Assembly (NCBI GenBank): GCA_034927285.1
Contig: JAYFQF010000044.1
Location: 1-55,686 of the forward strand
DNA from: JAYFQF01 sp034927285
Lineage (GTDB): Bacteria; Bacillota; Peptococcia; DRI-13; UBA5745
Length of the DNA stretch: 55,686 nt
Direction: 5' to 3'
The notes under the pieces: generated by a model
Told to the model about the DNA's origin: nothing
What the model saw: only the letters and a program-made list of their open reading frames with translations
Database searches by the model: none
Shown: positions 42,192-50,097 of the stretch, in pieces
Numbering within the stretch: the first letter of the stretch is position 1
How the letters are laid out: the number at the start of each line of letters is the position of its first letter
Made by a program: the position numbers and the translations under genes

Positions 42192-42253
42192 AGACAGAAC
42201 AACCTATACATACTTTCTTTCAGCCTTACAATTTAATTATGTAAATCTAAAAG

Positions 42254-42296
42254 AGTCAGCATTTTGCCATGGGCGAAGTGCTGACTTATTTTTTTT
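42254..42296 (+). terminator. Second terminator downstream of the riboswitch
   Basis: AGTCAGCA...TGCTGACT stem with an inner TTTGCC/GGCGAA pair, followed by TTATTTTTTTT. No normal gene ends between this and the riboswitch terminator. Confidence 0.85.
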
Positions 42297-42431
42297 GACA
42301 AATTTCATATTCGTTTTACAAATTATACCATATTCAGGGTTGTATCATGGCATTTCCGCCAATCCACATTGCCGTTCCCCGCCCTCCGATCTGTTTTCGC
42401 ATTTTTGCAAAACAGATTGGAGGAAAGGAAC

Positions 42432-42938
42432 ATGAAAAATTATAAAGACAGTGACTATGCCCTAAATAAGTTCAGTGAGGGCATTGTTTACCGTTTCGCA
42501 GACCGCATTGTAGAAATCACGCTGGAGGACTACCTTGCGGAGAACCCCGGCAGGACGGCACAGGACTTTTTGGAGCTGAAAGCCTTGTCGGATGAAATCT
42601 ATCATCAGCAAGTCATACATGAAAATCGGACAAGCCGTTTGGATGTGAGCATCAATGGGCTGGAGGAAACAGAGCAGCTTTCCGTGCCAGCCCTGGACTT
42701 GGACTTGATACACAAAAGCGATACCAGAAAGGCCAAGGAAGCCGCAAAGAGGCTGCTGGACAGTGGGGAATTGACCGAAATCCAGCGGCGGCGCTTTCTT
42801 CTGCATTTTGTGGAGGGCTTATCCTACCGGCAGATTGCCGGTCGTGAAGGGGTACATTTTACCTCTGTCCACGAAAGCATAGAGGCGGCTACAGCAAAGC
42901 TAAAAAAGGCTTTTCATGCAACCGAAAACACACGTTGA
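42432..42938 (+). CDS. Sigma-70 region 4-like protein of mobile-element type
   Basis: 168 residues. The C-terminal HTH (LTEIQRRRFLLHFVEGLSYR, QIAGREGVHFTSVHESIEAA) is sigma region 4, with a helical N-terminal part (YALNKFSEGIVYRFADRIVE) and no obvious region 2. Similar proteins sit in conjugative and mobilizable elements of Bacillota. TTGGAGGAAAGG lies upstream of the ATG at 42432; the frame is open further up (to 42369) without a ribosome site. Upstream at 42295 a TTGACA follows the previous terminator and may be its -35. Confidence 0.8.
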   Translation: MKNYKDSDYALNKFSEGIVYRFADRIVEITLEDYLAENPGRTAQDFLELKALSDEIYHQQVIHENRTSRLDVSINGLEETEQLSVPALDLDLIHKSDTRKAKEAAKRLLDSGELTEIQRRRFLLHFVEGLSYRQIAGREGVHFTSVHESIEAATAKLKKAFHATENTR

Positions 42939-43009
42939 TTGTTTTTTCCTTTATGCAAAATTGAAAGAGGAACACCAAACACATAAACTGTGTCGGGTGT
43001 TCCTTTCTG

Positions 43010-43360
43010 TTAGATGCAAATTATTTGGGATGTGACAATCTCATCTGCGATCATCTGAGCTTGTGTAGAAAGATGAATGTGCTCCATAGTATCGTCTCCC
43101 GGCATGGGGTTCTTGTTTAGAAAACCAGCACGAATCTTTTCTGACATTTCAAATGCAGCTTTTTCAACTGTGGTGCAATGTTCTGCCAATTTACCCGTAA
43201 AAAGCAATTCACGATACATCTCCGGCTTTTGCTCGTGCAGATAGCTTAAACGAAGCCGTCCGTATTTCCCTAAGCTATCCAGTTCAGATTTTCCGTCAAT
43301 TTCAATGTTAGGATACAACAATCCATCAATCTCAGTGTATTCAAATTCAAACCTTGCCAT
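43010..43360 (-). CDS. tnpV: TnpV-like transposon-encoded protein
   Basis: 116 residues. LGKYGRLRLSYLHEQKPEMY, RELLFTGKLAEHC and MIADEIVTSQIICI match the TnpV family first seen in Tn4451-type mobilizable transposons, whose function is unknown. Together with the TnpX-like recombinase remnant, it indicates an old element of that kind. AGGAATTG lies upstream of the ATG. Confidence 0.85.
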   Translation of the reverse strand: MARFEFEYTEIDGLLYPNIEIDGKSELDSLGKYGRLRLSYLHEQKPEMYRELLFTGKLAEHCTTVEKAAFEMSEKIRAGFLNKNPMPGDDTMEHIHLSTQAQMIADEIVTSQIICI

Positions 43361-43590
43361 AAAGCAATTCCTCCAATAAAGATTATTTACAATTCATCGG
43401 TAATCGTTCTGCTGTATGCTGAACAACTTTGATTTCCGTAAACATCCTTATTGGAGGAACACTAAAAGTGTCGGAGGTTTTTTGCGTTGTGACGATTGGT
43501 TTCTTGAATATTTTCATGCTTGGACACACGATGAAGATGTGGCTGGCGCACAGGTACACAACAATAACACAGAAAAGGAAGAAAGATACT

Positions 43591-44250
43591 ATGAAAAATA
43601 AAAAGCACTTTATTTTTGCTGGAACACTGCTCTCGCTGTTCATTCTATTCACAGCAGGAGTTTTAACATTTGATGTCAGCCCTATAGGGCCAGAGAAATC
43701 CATTGTTGCATTTGCTACCTTAAATAGTTCTATGTTTAAACTACTGGGAGAAAACTTAGTTTGGTATCATATCACAGATTGGCTTGGTGTTGTAGCTATC
43801 CTTGTTGCTTTGGGTTTTGCAATATTGGGGTTTGGGCAACTAATCAAAAGGAAAAGTATCAAACTCGTGGACAGAGATATTCTCGCACTAGGGGTATTTT
43901 ATACCATCGTGATAGCCTCATATATATTTTTTGAAATCTTCATTGTTAATTACAGACCGATTCTTTTAGGTAGTACATTGGAAGCGTCCTATCCATCTTC
44001 CCATACGATGATTGTTCTATGTATCATGTCTACCGCAATTATACAGTTCCACACACGGATTAAGAATAAACCTCTAAGAAATATAGTAGAGGTCATTTCT
44101 GCTGCTGTAATCGCTGTGACAGTGATAGGGCGTTTTGTTTCAGGGGTACATTGGTTCACCGATATTATAGGCAGCTTATTGTTAAGCTCTTCACTTATTA
44201 TGTTTTATTATGCAACAGTTAAGCAACTATCAAAAAACGAAAAGGCCTAG
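43591..44250 (+). CDS. PAP2-family membrane phosphatase
   Basis: 219 residues with about six membrane helices. Phosphatase motifs are NYRPILLG, YPSSHTMIVL (second motif with the catalytic His) and GRFVSGVHWFTDIIG (third motif with nucleophile His and Asp). The family removes phosphate from lipids such as undecaprenyl pyrophosphate or phosphatidic acid. AAGGAAG precedes the ATG at 43591; the frame is open from 43429, and a GTG at 43468 behind a GGAGG could give a ~40-residue N-terminal extension. The gene is AT-rich and lies at the island's right end. Confidence 0.87.
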   Translation: MKNKKHFIFAGTLLSLFILFTAGVLTFDVSPIGPEKSIVAFATLNSSMFKLLGENLVWYHITDWLGVVAILVALGFAILGFGQLIKRKSIKLVDRDILALGVFYTIVIASYIFFEIFIVNYRPILLGSTLEASYPSSHTMIVLCIMSTAIIQFHTRIKNKPLRNIVEVISAAVIAVTVIGRFVSGVHWFTDIIGSLLLSSSLIMFYYATVKQLSKNEKA

Positions 44251-44354
44251 ATGTACCGATTATTATTGATTTACTGCCCCAAGTGTCGGATCGGGAGGAT
44301 ATTCCCGAGGTGGATGTCCTACTGGAAACGAGAAAAGGCGTAGCTGTCAGTTAG
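44250..44354 (+). other. Unidentified gene fragment at the right island border
   Basis: After the PAP2 stop one frame reads DVPIIIDLLPQVSDREDIPE and ends at TAG 44352-44354. The overlapping frame from 44251 gives LLLIYCPKCR, reminiscent of the CPKC part of Cys-rich KTR proteins from mobile elements. Both are too short to assign. GC content rises to the backbone level just after. Confidence 0.35.
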
Positions 44355-44392
44355 GAACCAGCCCTCCCCTGCTCCCCCCACTGCCACCTACC

Positions 44393-45193
44393 CTACACCT
44401 CGTTATCAGTTCCCTCCATAGCGGTCCGCAGATGCGCCGCATAAATATCGCGGATCGCTGGGATTTCCCCCAGGCCTTTCAGCCGGCATTCCACCTCATA
44501 GCCTTTTTGCGTCAGGACGCTCTTCCAGGAGTCCTCCTCGTCGCCGGCCATATCGTTAAGTGCATGGTCCCCGGCCACCACCATCAGGGGTGCCAGCATC
44601 ACTTTACGAAAATTTCCTTCCTCTAAAAATCCCATCACATCTTCCAGGGCGGGATAGCCTTCCACCGTCCCCACAAAGATATTTTTATGCCCCCGGGCTT
44701 TGAAGCGATAATCCAAAGCGGCATAGGCGGCGTCGGCATAATGGCCGGTGCCGTGGCCCATAAACACCAAGGCCTGGTCCGGAGCGGGAGCGTATTCCTC
44801 CGCCAGGACCCGGACTACCTCTTCATAGTCATTTGACGCGGTTAAAAAAGGGGAGCCCAAAGCAATGGATTTGAATCTTTTGCGGAAAGCCTCCGCTTCC
44901 CGGGCCACTTCCTCATATTCATTGCCGTTCATCACATGGGTGGGCTGGATATACAGACGTTCCACCCCCTGGGTGGCCAGCCGCTCCAAAGCCTCCGCCA
45001 CGTTATCTATCCTGACGCCGTCCCGCCGGGCCAGCTTCTCAATGATCATCCCGCTGGTAAAAGCCCGGCGCACTTCCCAAAGAGGATAGGCGTCGGCAAT
45101 GGTTTTTTCCAGAGCCTCAATAGCGGCCTTTCTGCTGTCGTTGTAGCTGGTGCCAAAGGACGTCACCAGGATTGCTGTTTTGGCATCTTTCAT
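44393..45193 (-). CDS. cbiK: Sirohydrochlorin cobaltochelatase, CbiK type
   Basis: 266 residues. It inserts Co2+ into sirohydrochlorin, the first committed step of the anaerobic cobalamin route. TAILVTSFGTSYNDSRKAAI and HVMNGNEYEEV are characteristic; the metal and catalytic His are in FMGHGTGHYADAAYAAL and VVAGDHALNDMAGD. There is no signal peptide, so it is the cytoplasmic form. AAAAGGAG precedes the ATG. It is the last gene of the cobalamin operon and lies after an A-rich linker from cbiC. Confidence 0.93.
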   Translation of the reverse strand: MKDAKTAILVTSFGTSYNDSRKAAIEALEKTIADAYPLWEVRRAFTSGMIIEKLARRDGVRIDNVAEALERLATQGVERLYIQPTHVMNGNEYEEVAREAEAFRKRFKSIALGSPFLTASNDYEEVVRVLAEEYAPAPDQALVFMGHGTGHYADAAYAALDYRFKARGHKNIFVGTVEGYPALEDVMGFLEEGNFRKVMLAPLMVVAGDHALNDMAGDEEDSWKSVLTQKGYEVECRLKGLGEIPAIRDIYAAHLRTAMEGTDNEV

Positions 45194-45289
45194 GGGGTTC
45201 TCCTTTTCCTGTTTTCCGTTTTTGTATTTTTATTTTTCGCTTTTGTTTTTCGTTTTTATTCTTTCCCCTTAAGGCTGCTTGTTTTCTGC
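45194..45289 (-). repeat. A-rich imperfect-repeat linker between cbiC and cbiK
   Basis: The minus strand shows repeated purine units (AAAAACG, AAAAACAAAAGCG, AAAAATAAAAATAC) over about 60 bases, ending at the cbiK ribosome site. No ORF or terminator was seen. Confidence 0.55.
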
Positions 45290-45943
45290 TTAAAGCTGCC
45301 TGCCCGTGGCCTGATAAAGCAGGGCGTTGCAGACGGCGGCGGCCACATTGCTGCCGCCCTTGCGGCCCCGGGCCACGATATACGGCACTCCCGCAGTCAT
45401 GATCAGTTCTTTGCTTTCCACCACATTGACAAAGCCCACCGGCACGCCGATGATCAGAGCCGGCTTGATCCGTTCTTCCCCGATCAATTCATGAAGGCGC
45501 AGCAGGGCCGTGGGCGCGTTGCCTACCGCCAGGATCAGGCTGCCTTTCAAGGCTTCCGGCAATGCCGCTGCTTTATCCATACTGGCGGCGGCCCTGGTGG
45601 TGGCCCCTGCTTTTGCCGCCCGGGCCACATCCTCATCGGCCATGAAGCATTCCAGGCGTCCCCCCAGCTTGGCCAAAGCGGCTTTATTTACACCGGCGGC
45701 GGCCATCTGCGTATCGGTGACGATCACCGCTCCGTTTTTCAGGACGGCCAAAGCCCCTGCCACCGCTTCCGGGGAAAAGCAAAGGTTTTCCACATAATCA
45801 AAATCCGCCGTGGTATGGATCACCCGCTTGACGATGGCCTCCCGGTCCGCGGGGATGCTCTTTTCCCCCAGTTCCCGGCCGATGATGGCAAAGCTTTCTT
45901 TTTCAATTTCCTCCGGCAGCAACCGTTCCAGTTTTATTTTCAT
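45290..45943 (-). CDS. cbiC: Precorrin-8X/cobalt-precorrin-8 methylmutase
   Basis: 217 residues. It moves the C11 methyl group to C12, giving (cobalt-)hydrogenobyrinate. The active-site His is in VKRVIHTTADFDYVENL. VTDTQMAAAGVNKAAL, AVGNAPTALLRLHELI and VPVGFVNVVESKELIM are conserved blocks. AAGGAG is upstream, and the ATGA overlap with cbiP is 4 bases. Confidence 0.93.
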   Translation of the reverse strand: MKIKLERLLPEEIEKESFAIIGRELGEKSIPADREAIVKRVIHTTADFDYVENLCFSPEAVAGALAVLKNGAVIVTDTQMAAAGVNKAALAKLGGRLECFMADEDVARAAKAGATTRAAASMDKAAALPEALKGSLILAVGNAPTALLRLHELIGEERIKPALIIGVPVGFVNVVESKELIMTAGVPYIVARGRKGGSNVAAAVCNALLYQATGRQL

Positions 45944-47586
45944 TCTTCCGCTCCTTCTTCAATGATCCGGTAAAGCGCCTGCAGATCCAGGCTTTCCCGC
46001 AGCCCGGCGGCCAGCAGATCGTACTGGCTTTCCTTATATTGCCGGTAATCCAGCGGCCTGAGCTGATGGGGATCCAGGCCCTTGCTTTTCAGCAACACCC
46101 CTAAGAGGGCGCTGCAAAAGCTTTGGTTGTCAAAAAGCCCATGGATATAGCAGCCCAGGGCGTTGCCGCAGACGGCGCCGTCGAGCCTTTGGCCGGGAAA
46201 TAAGCTGCCGTTGGGACCTGTGGGTTCCGGCCCGCTTTCCGTTGAAATTTCCGTTGAAATTTCCTTTGAAGTTACCGTTGAAATTCCCGGAGACGCCGGC
46301 CGCTGCCTCCCCTGCTGCTCCCAAAGGCTCAGCAAAGGGGTGACGCCGCTGTCTAACCGGGTATGGCCCATATGGATCTCATAGCCTTCCAGCTCCGCCC
46401 CCGAAAGCCCGGAAAAAAAGCCGTCGATGTCGGCGATGCGTCCGCTGACCCGGGTGCGTACCTTTTGCGGCAAAAACACGGTCTGAATCGGCAAAAGCCC
46501 TATCCCTTCCATCTGTCCGCCCTGTTCTACTCCCTCGGGATCGGACAGCGCCTGTCCCAGCATCTGGTAGCCGCCACAGATGCCGATGACCGCCGTACCG
46601 GCGGCGGCCAGCTTTTTAATGGCTGCCTCCAGGCCGTTTTGCCGGAGCCATAAAAGGTCGCCCATGGTATTTTTCGTGCCGGGCAGGATCACCAGATCCG
46701 GCCGTCCCAGCTCCCGGAGGCTGTGCACATAGCGCAGCGTGACTCCCGGAATCTGCTCCAGCACATGGAAATCGGTAAAGTTGGAAATGCGGGGCAGCCG
46801 GACCACAGCGATGTCCAAAAGCCCTTTTTCCGCCTGTTTTCCCCAGGTCCCGCCCTCCCCCGACAGGCGGGGGGCCAGGCTGTCTTCATCCTCTATATCC
46901 ACCGGAAGATAAGGCACCGTGCCGATTACCGGGATTTCCGTCAGCTTTTCCAGCATGGCGATACCCGGCCGGAGGATTTCGATATCGCCCCGGAACTTAT
47001 TGATGATTAGCCCTTTGACGCGGCTGCGCTCTTCCCGCTCCAAAAGGGCCACGGTACCGTAAAGACTGGCAAAAACGCCGCCCCGGTCAATATCTCCGGC
47101 CAGAAGTACCGGGGCTTTGGCCATTTTGGCCATGCCCATATTCACGATATCCTGCTGCTTTAAATTGATCTCCGCCGGGCTGCCGGCCCCCTCGATGACC
47201 ACCACATCGGCCTTTTCCGCCAGGGCGCCGTAGGCTTTCATGATCTCCGGCACCAGTTTATGCTTATAGGCAAAATATTCCCGGGCCGACATCACCCCCC
47301 GTACCTCGCCGTTGACGATGACCTGGCTGCCGGTGTCGTTGGTGGGCTTTAAGAGGATAGGATTCATCAAAACCGTAGGTTCCATACCGGCGGCCTCCGC
47401 CTGCATTACCTGGGCCCGGCCCATTTCCAGACCCTCGGAGGTAATGAAGCTGTTTAAGGCCATATTCTGGCTCTTGAAAGGGGCCGCCCGCAGGCCGTCC
47501 TGCCGCAGCAGGCGGCAGAGGCCGGCTGCCAAAAAACTTTTCCCGGCGCCGGAGGTGGTGCCCTGGATCATGATCGCTTTTACCAT
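45940..47586 (-). CDS. cbiP: Cobyric acid synthase
   Basis: 548 residues. It amidates four carboxylates of adenosylcobyrinate a,c-diamide using glutamine and ATP. The ATP-binding domain starts MIQGTTSGAGKSFLAAGLCR; FKSQNMALNSFIT and EGAGSPAEINL follow. The glutamine amidotransferase domain has the Cys in VIGICGGYQMLG and the His in NALGCYIHGLFDN. A low-complexity insert (TSKEISTEISTESG, residues ~440-460) sits between the last two blocks, encoded by a repeated 12-base unit. The stop-start overlap with the upstream gene is TGATG. Confidence 0.94.
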   Translation of the reverse strand: MVKAIMIQGTTSGAGKSFLAAGLCRLLRQDGLRAAPFKSQNMALNSFITSEGLEMGRAQVMQAEAAGMEPTVLMNPILLKPTNDTGSQVIVNGEVRGVMSAREYFAYKHKLVPEIMKAYGALAEKADVVVIEGAGSPAEINLKQQDIVNMGMAKMAKAPVLLAGDIDRGGVFASLYGTVALLEREERSRVKGLIINKFRGDIEILRPGIAMLEKLTEIPVIGTVPYLPVDIEDEDSLAPRLSGEGGTWGKQAEKGLLDIAVVRLPRISNFTDFHVLEQIPGVTLRYVHSLRELGRPDLVILPGTKNTMGDLLWLRQNGLEAAIKKLAAAGTAVIGICGGYQMLGQALSDPEGVEQGGQMEGIGLLPIQTVFLPQKVRTRVSGRIADIDGFFSGLSGAELEGYEIHMGHTRLDSGVTPLLSLWEQQGRQRPASPGISTVTSKEISTEISTESGPEPTGPNGSLFPGQRLDGAVCGNALGCYIHGLFDNQSFCSALLGVLLKSKGLDPHQLRPLDYRQYKESQYDLLAAGLRESLDLQALYRIIEEGAEE

Positions 47587-48902
47587 CAGTCTTCATCTCC
47601 CGGAAAGTAATTCTCAAAAAGGCTCAGGGCCGCCGTACCCGGCAAAGAAAGCCCAAACTTTGGGCAGCCAGCGAAAGTCTTTGAGCAATGAGTGAAAGTC
47701 TTTGAACAGCAAGCAGAAGCCTTTTGGCTGCGAGCAACAGTTCCTGAGCAGTCAGAAGCTTTTGGACTTCGGACAAAGGTTCCAGCAGAATCCTCTGGGT
47801 TGCGACTAAAGGTTCCTGAGCAGCCAGAAGCCTTTGGGCAGTGAACAGAAGTGCTGCCAGCCCTTTTTTGTTCAGCAGCAGAGGCTTTTCCGCCTGTCTT
47901 TCCTTGTTCCGCGGCGGCCTTTCCGGCAGTCTTCCCGGGCGTCAGCCCGGCGCCGTACAGAAAAAAGGGCTGGGCCTCCGCCAGGTGCTGGCCGGTATAA
48001 GGGCTGGTGCCATGATCGGAGGTGACCAAAAGCCGGCAGCCCGATGCCGCCAGAGGGCCGGTGACCTCCCGGTCCACCCTAGCCAGAAAAGCCCGCTTTT
48101 CTTCAGGCAACAGCCGGTGGGCCGCCTCGTCGGCGCCGCCGATATGCAGTAAAACCAAAGGATATTCTTTTGCCAGGGTCAGAGCCGCCGCGGTTTTTGC
48201 CGCCAGGTCGCTGTCGGTGTCCCCGGTGGCGCCTTTGGGCGTTACTATCTTCATGCCCAGCTGCCGGGCAATGCCGCTGACGATGGGCGTAGCCGTTACG
48301 GCGGCGGCCCCGGCCAGAGCTTCAGGCCCGCACAGCTCCAGGCAAGCGGCTTCCCCCCAGGGCACCAAGGCCAGGCCGGGCCGGCGGCAGGCCGCCAGAA
48401 ATTCCTCCAGTAAAGGGCAGCCTGTTACCGGCAGTTCCGCCAGGGGCCGGCCCCAGTTTTCATGGGGCGGCCAGGTTTTCAGCTTTGCCAGGGCCGGAGC
48501 CTGGCCTTCCAGCACCAAAAGGGCTTTGTCCGGCGCCGCCGGATAATAGCGCAGCCCTGAAAACCTGGGCAGGGAACCTGGAGCCGGCCCCGGAGCCATG
48601 CCCCGCAGGCGCCCGTCTTCATCCAGGGCCGGCCAGGTTCCCCGGACCACCCGATCCTTTTTCTCCAAGGGAATATCCAGGCCCCTGGCTTCCAGCCAGC
48701 CCCGGCTTTTTTGGGGGATCTGCTCCGGCGGTACTCCCAGCAGCGTCAGCACGCAAGGCAAAGTCCCCGGCAGAAATCCCCGGGGAGTGGTCTCTAGCTG
48801 CCCCGAAAGCCCCAGCCGGGCCAGGTCCCTCAGATTCGGGTAGGCGTCTATACGGAATTGTTCGTCGGTCATGCCGTCGATAATGCAGATGATTTTCGCC
48901 AT
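47586..48902 (-). CDS. ApgM-like metalloenzyme (phosphoglycerate mutase/phosphatase superfamily) in the cobalamin operon
   Basis: 438 residues. AKIICIIDGMTDEQF (metal Asp), LPGTLPCVLTLLGV (nucleophile region), GDTDSDLAAKTAAAL, LLHIGGADEAAHRL and LVTSDHGTSPYTGQH are the metal-site blocks of the alkaline phosphatase superfamily, closest to archaeal-type ApgM or ThrH-like proteins. Between residues ~350 and 420 a Cys/Ser-rich repeat (PKASGCSGTF, PKASDCSGTV, QKASACCSKTF) interrupts the C-terminus. The start at 48902 has GGAGA upstream; the open frame to 49004 lacks support. Its place between cobD and cbiP suggests a nucleotide-loop phosphatase, for example for alpha-ribazole phosphate. This is inferred from context only. 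Confidence 0.78.
   Translation of the reverse strand: MAKIICIIDGMTDEQFRIDAYPNLRDLARLGLSGQLETTPRGFLPGTLPCVLTLLGVPPEQIPQKSRGWLEARGLDIPLEKKDRVVRGTWPALDEDGRLRGMAPGPAPGSLPRFSGLRYYPAAPDKALLVLEGQAPALAKLKTWPPHENWGRPLAELPVTGCPLLEEFLAACRRPGLALVPWGEAACLELCGPEALAGAAAVTATPIVSGIARQLGMKIVTPKGATGDTDSDLAAKTAAALTLAKEYPLVLLHIGGADEAAHRLLPEEKRAFLARVDREVTGPLAASGCRLLVTSDHGTSPYTGQHLAEAQPFFLYGAGLTPGKTAGKAAAEQGKTGGKASAAEQKRAGSTSVHCPKASGCSGTFSRNPEDSAGTFVRSPKASDCSGTVARSQKASACCSKTFTHCSKTFAGCPKFGLSLPGTAALSLFENYFPGDED
47640..47850. repeat. Degenerate repeats encoding the Cys/Ser-rich insert of the ApgM-like protein
   Basis: Imperfect units of about 35-50 bases, with shared blocks such as AAAGTCTTTGA, AGAAGC(C/T)TTTGG and AAAGGTTCC(T/A)G, cover the 3' end of the gene. 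Confidence 0.6.
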
Positions 48903-49020
48903 AAAATTCTCCAATTTTATTAATTCGGCCAAAGGATGCTGCCCGGGCAAAAAGATGATGTAATGGGGTGCCGGGACAAAAGGTGGCGCCTCCAAAAAGG
49001 GCAATGCTTCGTAAACGTAC

Positions 49021-50091
49021 TCAAGCCTCTTTTTTCGGCAGGACTTTCTCCAGGGCTGCCAAGAGCCGGTGATTTTCCGCCGGGGTACGCACCGCCGCCC
49101 GACAGTAACCGGAGGGAAGCCCCGGATAATTATCGCAGCTGCGGACCAGGATGCCTTCTTCTTTCAGCCGCGCCGGCAGATCCAAGGGTCCGCCCCGGAA
49201 AAACAGGTAGTTGGCCTGGGAACCGATCACCTTCAGTCCCAGCGCCGCCAGGGCCGTCTTCATCCCTTCTCTTTCGGCGGCGATGGCCCGGCGGGAGCGG
49301 GCCAGATAATCCTTTTCCTGCAAGGCCGCAACGCCGGCGGCCTGGGCCAGTCCGGAAACCGCCCAAGGCTGGCCGGCCCGGGCCAGTTTATCCAAGAGCA
49401 GCCTGTCCCGGCAAAGCAGATAGCCCAGCCGGATGCCGGCCATGGCATAGGATTTGGTGAAAGCTTTCAGGATCATCAGATTCGGGAACTCCGCCAGCCG
49501 GCTTTTCAGACTCCGCTTTTCCCCGTCCTCCAAAAAATCCAGGAAGCATTCGTCCAAAAGCAGGCGGATCCCCTGCCGCCGGCAGACCTTGGCAATCTTC
49601 AGCAAAAGCTCCGGGTCAATGGGCTGTCCCGTGGGATTGTTGGGATTGCAAAGAGCCAAAAGCTCCAGATCGGAAGTCAGCTCCGGCAAAATCCGTTCCG
49701 TCAGGCAAAAATCTTCCTCCGGGCCCAGGAGATGACGGCAGACGGCGCAGCCCGCGCCGGTCAGGGCCAACTCATATTCCGCGAAGGTGGGCGCTAAAAC
49801 CATAGCCTTTTTCGGCCTGAGAGCGGACGCCAGCCGGTAGATCAGGTCCGCGGCCCCGTTGCCGCAAAGCACAGCTTCCGCCGGCGTGCCCTCTGCCCCG
49901 GCAATAGCCCGGCAAAGGCGGCGGCACAGGGGATCGGGGTAACGGTCCGCCTCCGCCAAAGCGCCGATCACCACTTTTTTTACGCCTTCCGGCAGGCCGA
50001 AGGGGTTGATGTTGGCCGAGAAATCCAAAGGCTCCCGGCCGTATGCTTCCCGGTAACCGGCGACGTCGCCGCCGTGGATCAGTTCTTTCAT
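49021..50091 (-). CDS. cobD: L-threonine-O-3-phosphate decarboxylase (CobD)
   Basis: 356-residue PLP enzyme of the histidinol-phosphate aminotransferase fold that makes (R)-1-amino-2-propanol phosphate for the nucleotide loop. HGGDVAGYREAYGREPLDFS and ANINPFGLPEGVK are typical of CobD. The PLP lysine lies in ILKAFTKSYAMAGIRLGYLL, and LLALCNPNNPTGQPI and LLLDECFLDF are the other core blocks. GAGGCG lies upstream. The neighbouring cbiB uses its product. A histidinol-phosphate aminotransferase is the alternative, but context favours CobD. The 118 bases after its stop, before the ApgM-like gene, hold no feature. Confidence 0.92.
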   Translation of the reverse strand: MKELIHGGDVAGYREAYGREPLDFSANINPFGLPEGVKKVVIGALAEADRYPDPLCRRLCRAIAGAEGTPAEAVLCGNGAADLIYRLASALRPKKAMVLAPTFAEYELALTGAGCAVCRHLLGPEEDFCLTERILPELTSDLELLALCNPNNPTGQPIDPELLLKIAKVCRRQGIRLLLDECFLDFLEDGEKRSLKSRLAEFPNLMILKAFTKSYAMAGIRLGYLLCRDRLLLDKLARAGQPWAVSGLAQAAGVAALQEKDYLARSRRAIAAEREGMKTALAALGLKVIGSQANYLFFRGGPLDLPARLKEEGILVRSCDNYPGLPSGYCRAAVRTPAENHRLLAALEKVLPKKEA

Positions 50092-50097
50092 AACGCC

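Noticed and set aside
43429..43590. 54-residue N-terminal extension of the PAP2 protein
   Set aside because: The ATG at 43591 has a better ribosome site and starts at the first membrane helix; the extension from a GTG at 43468 is kept only as an alternative.
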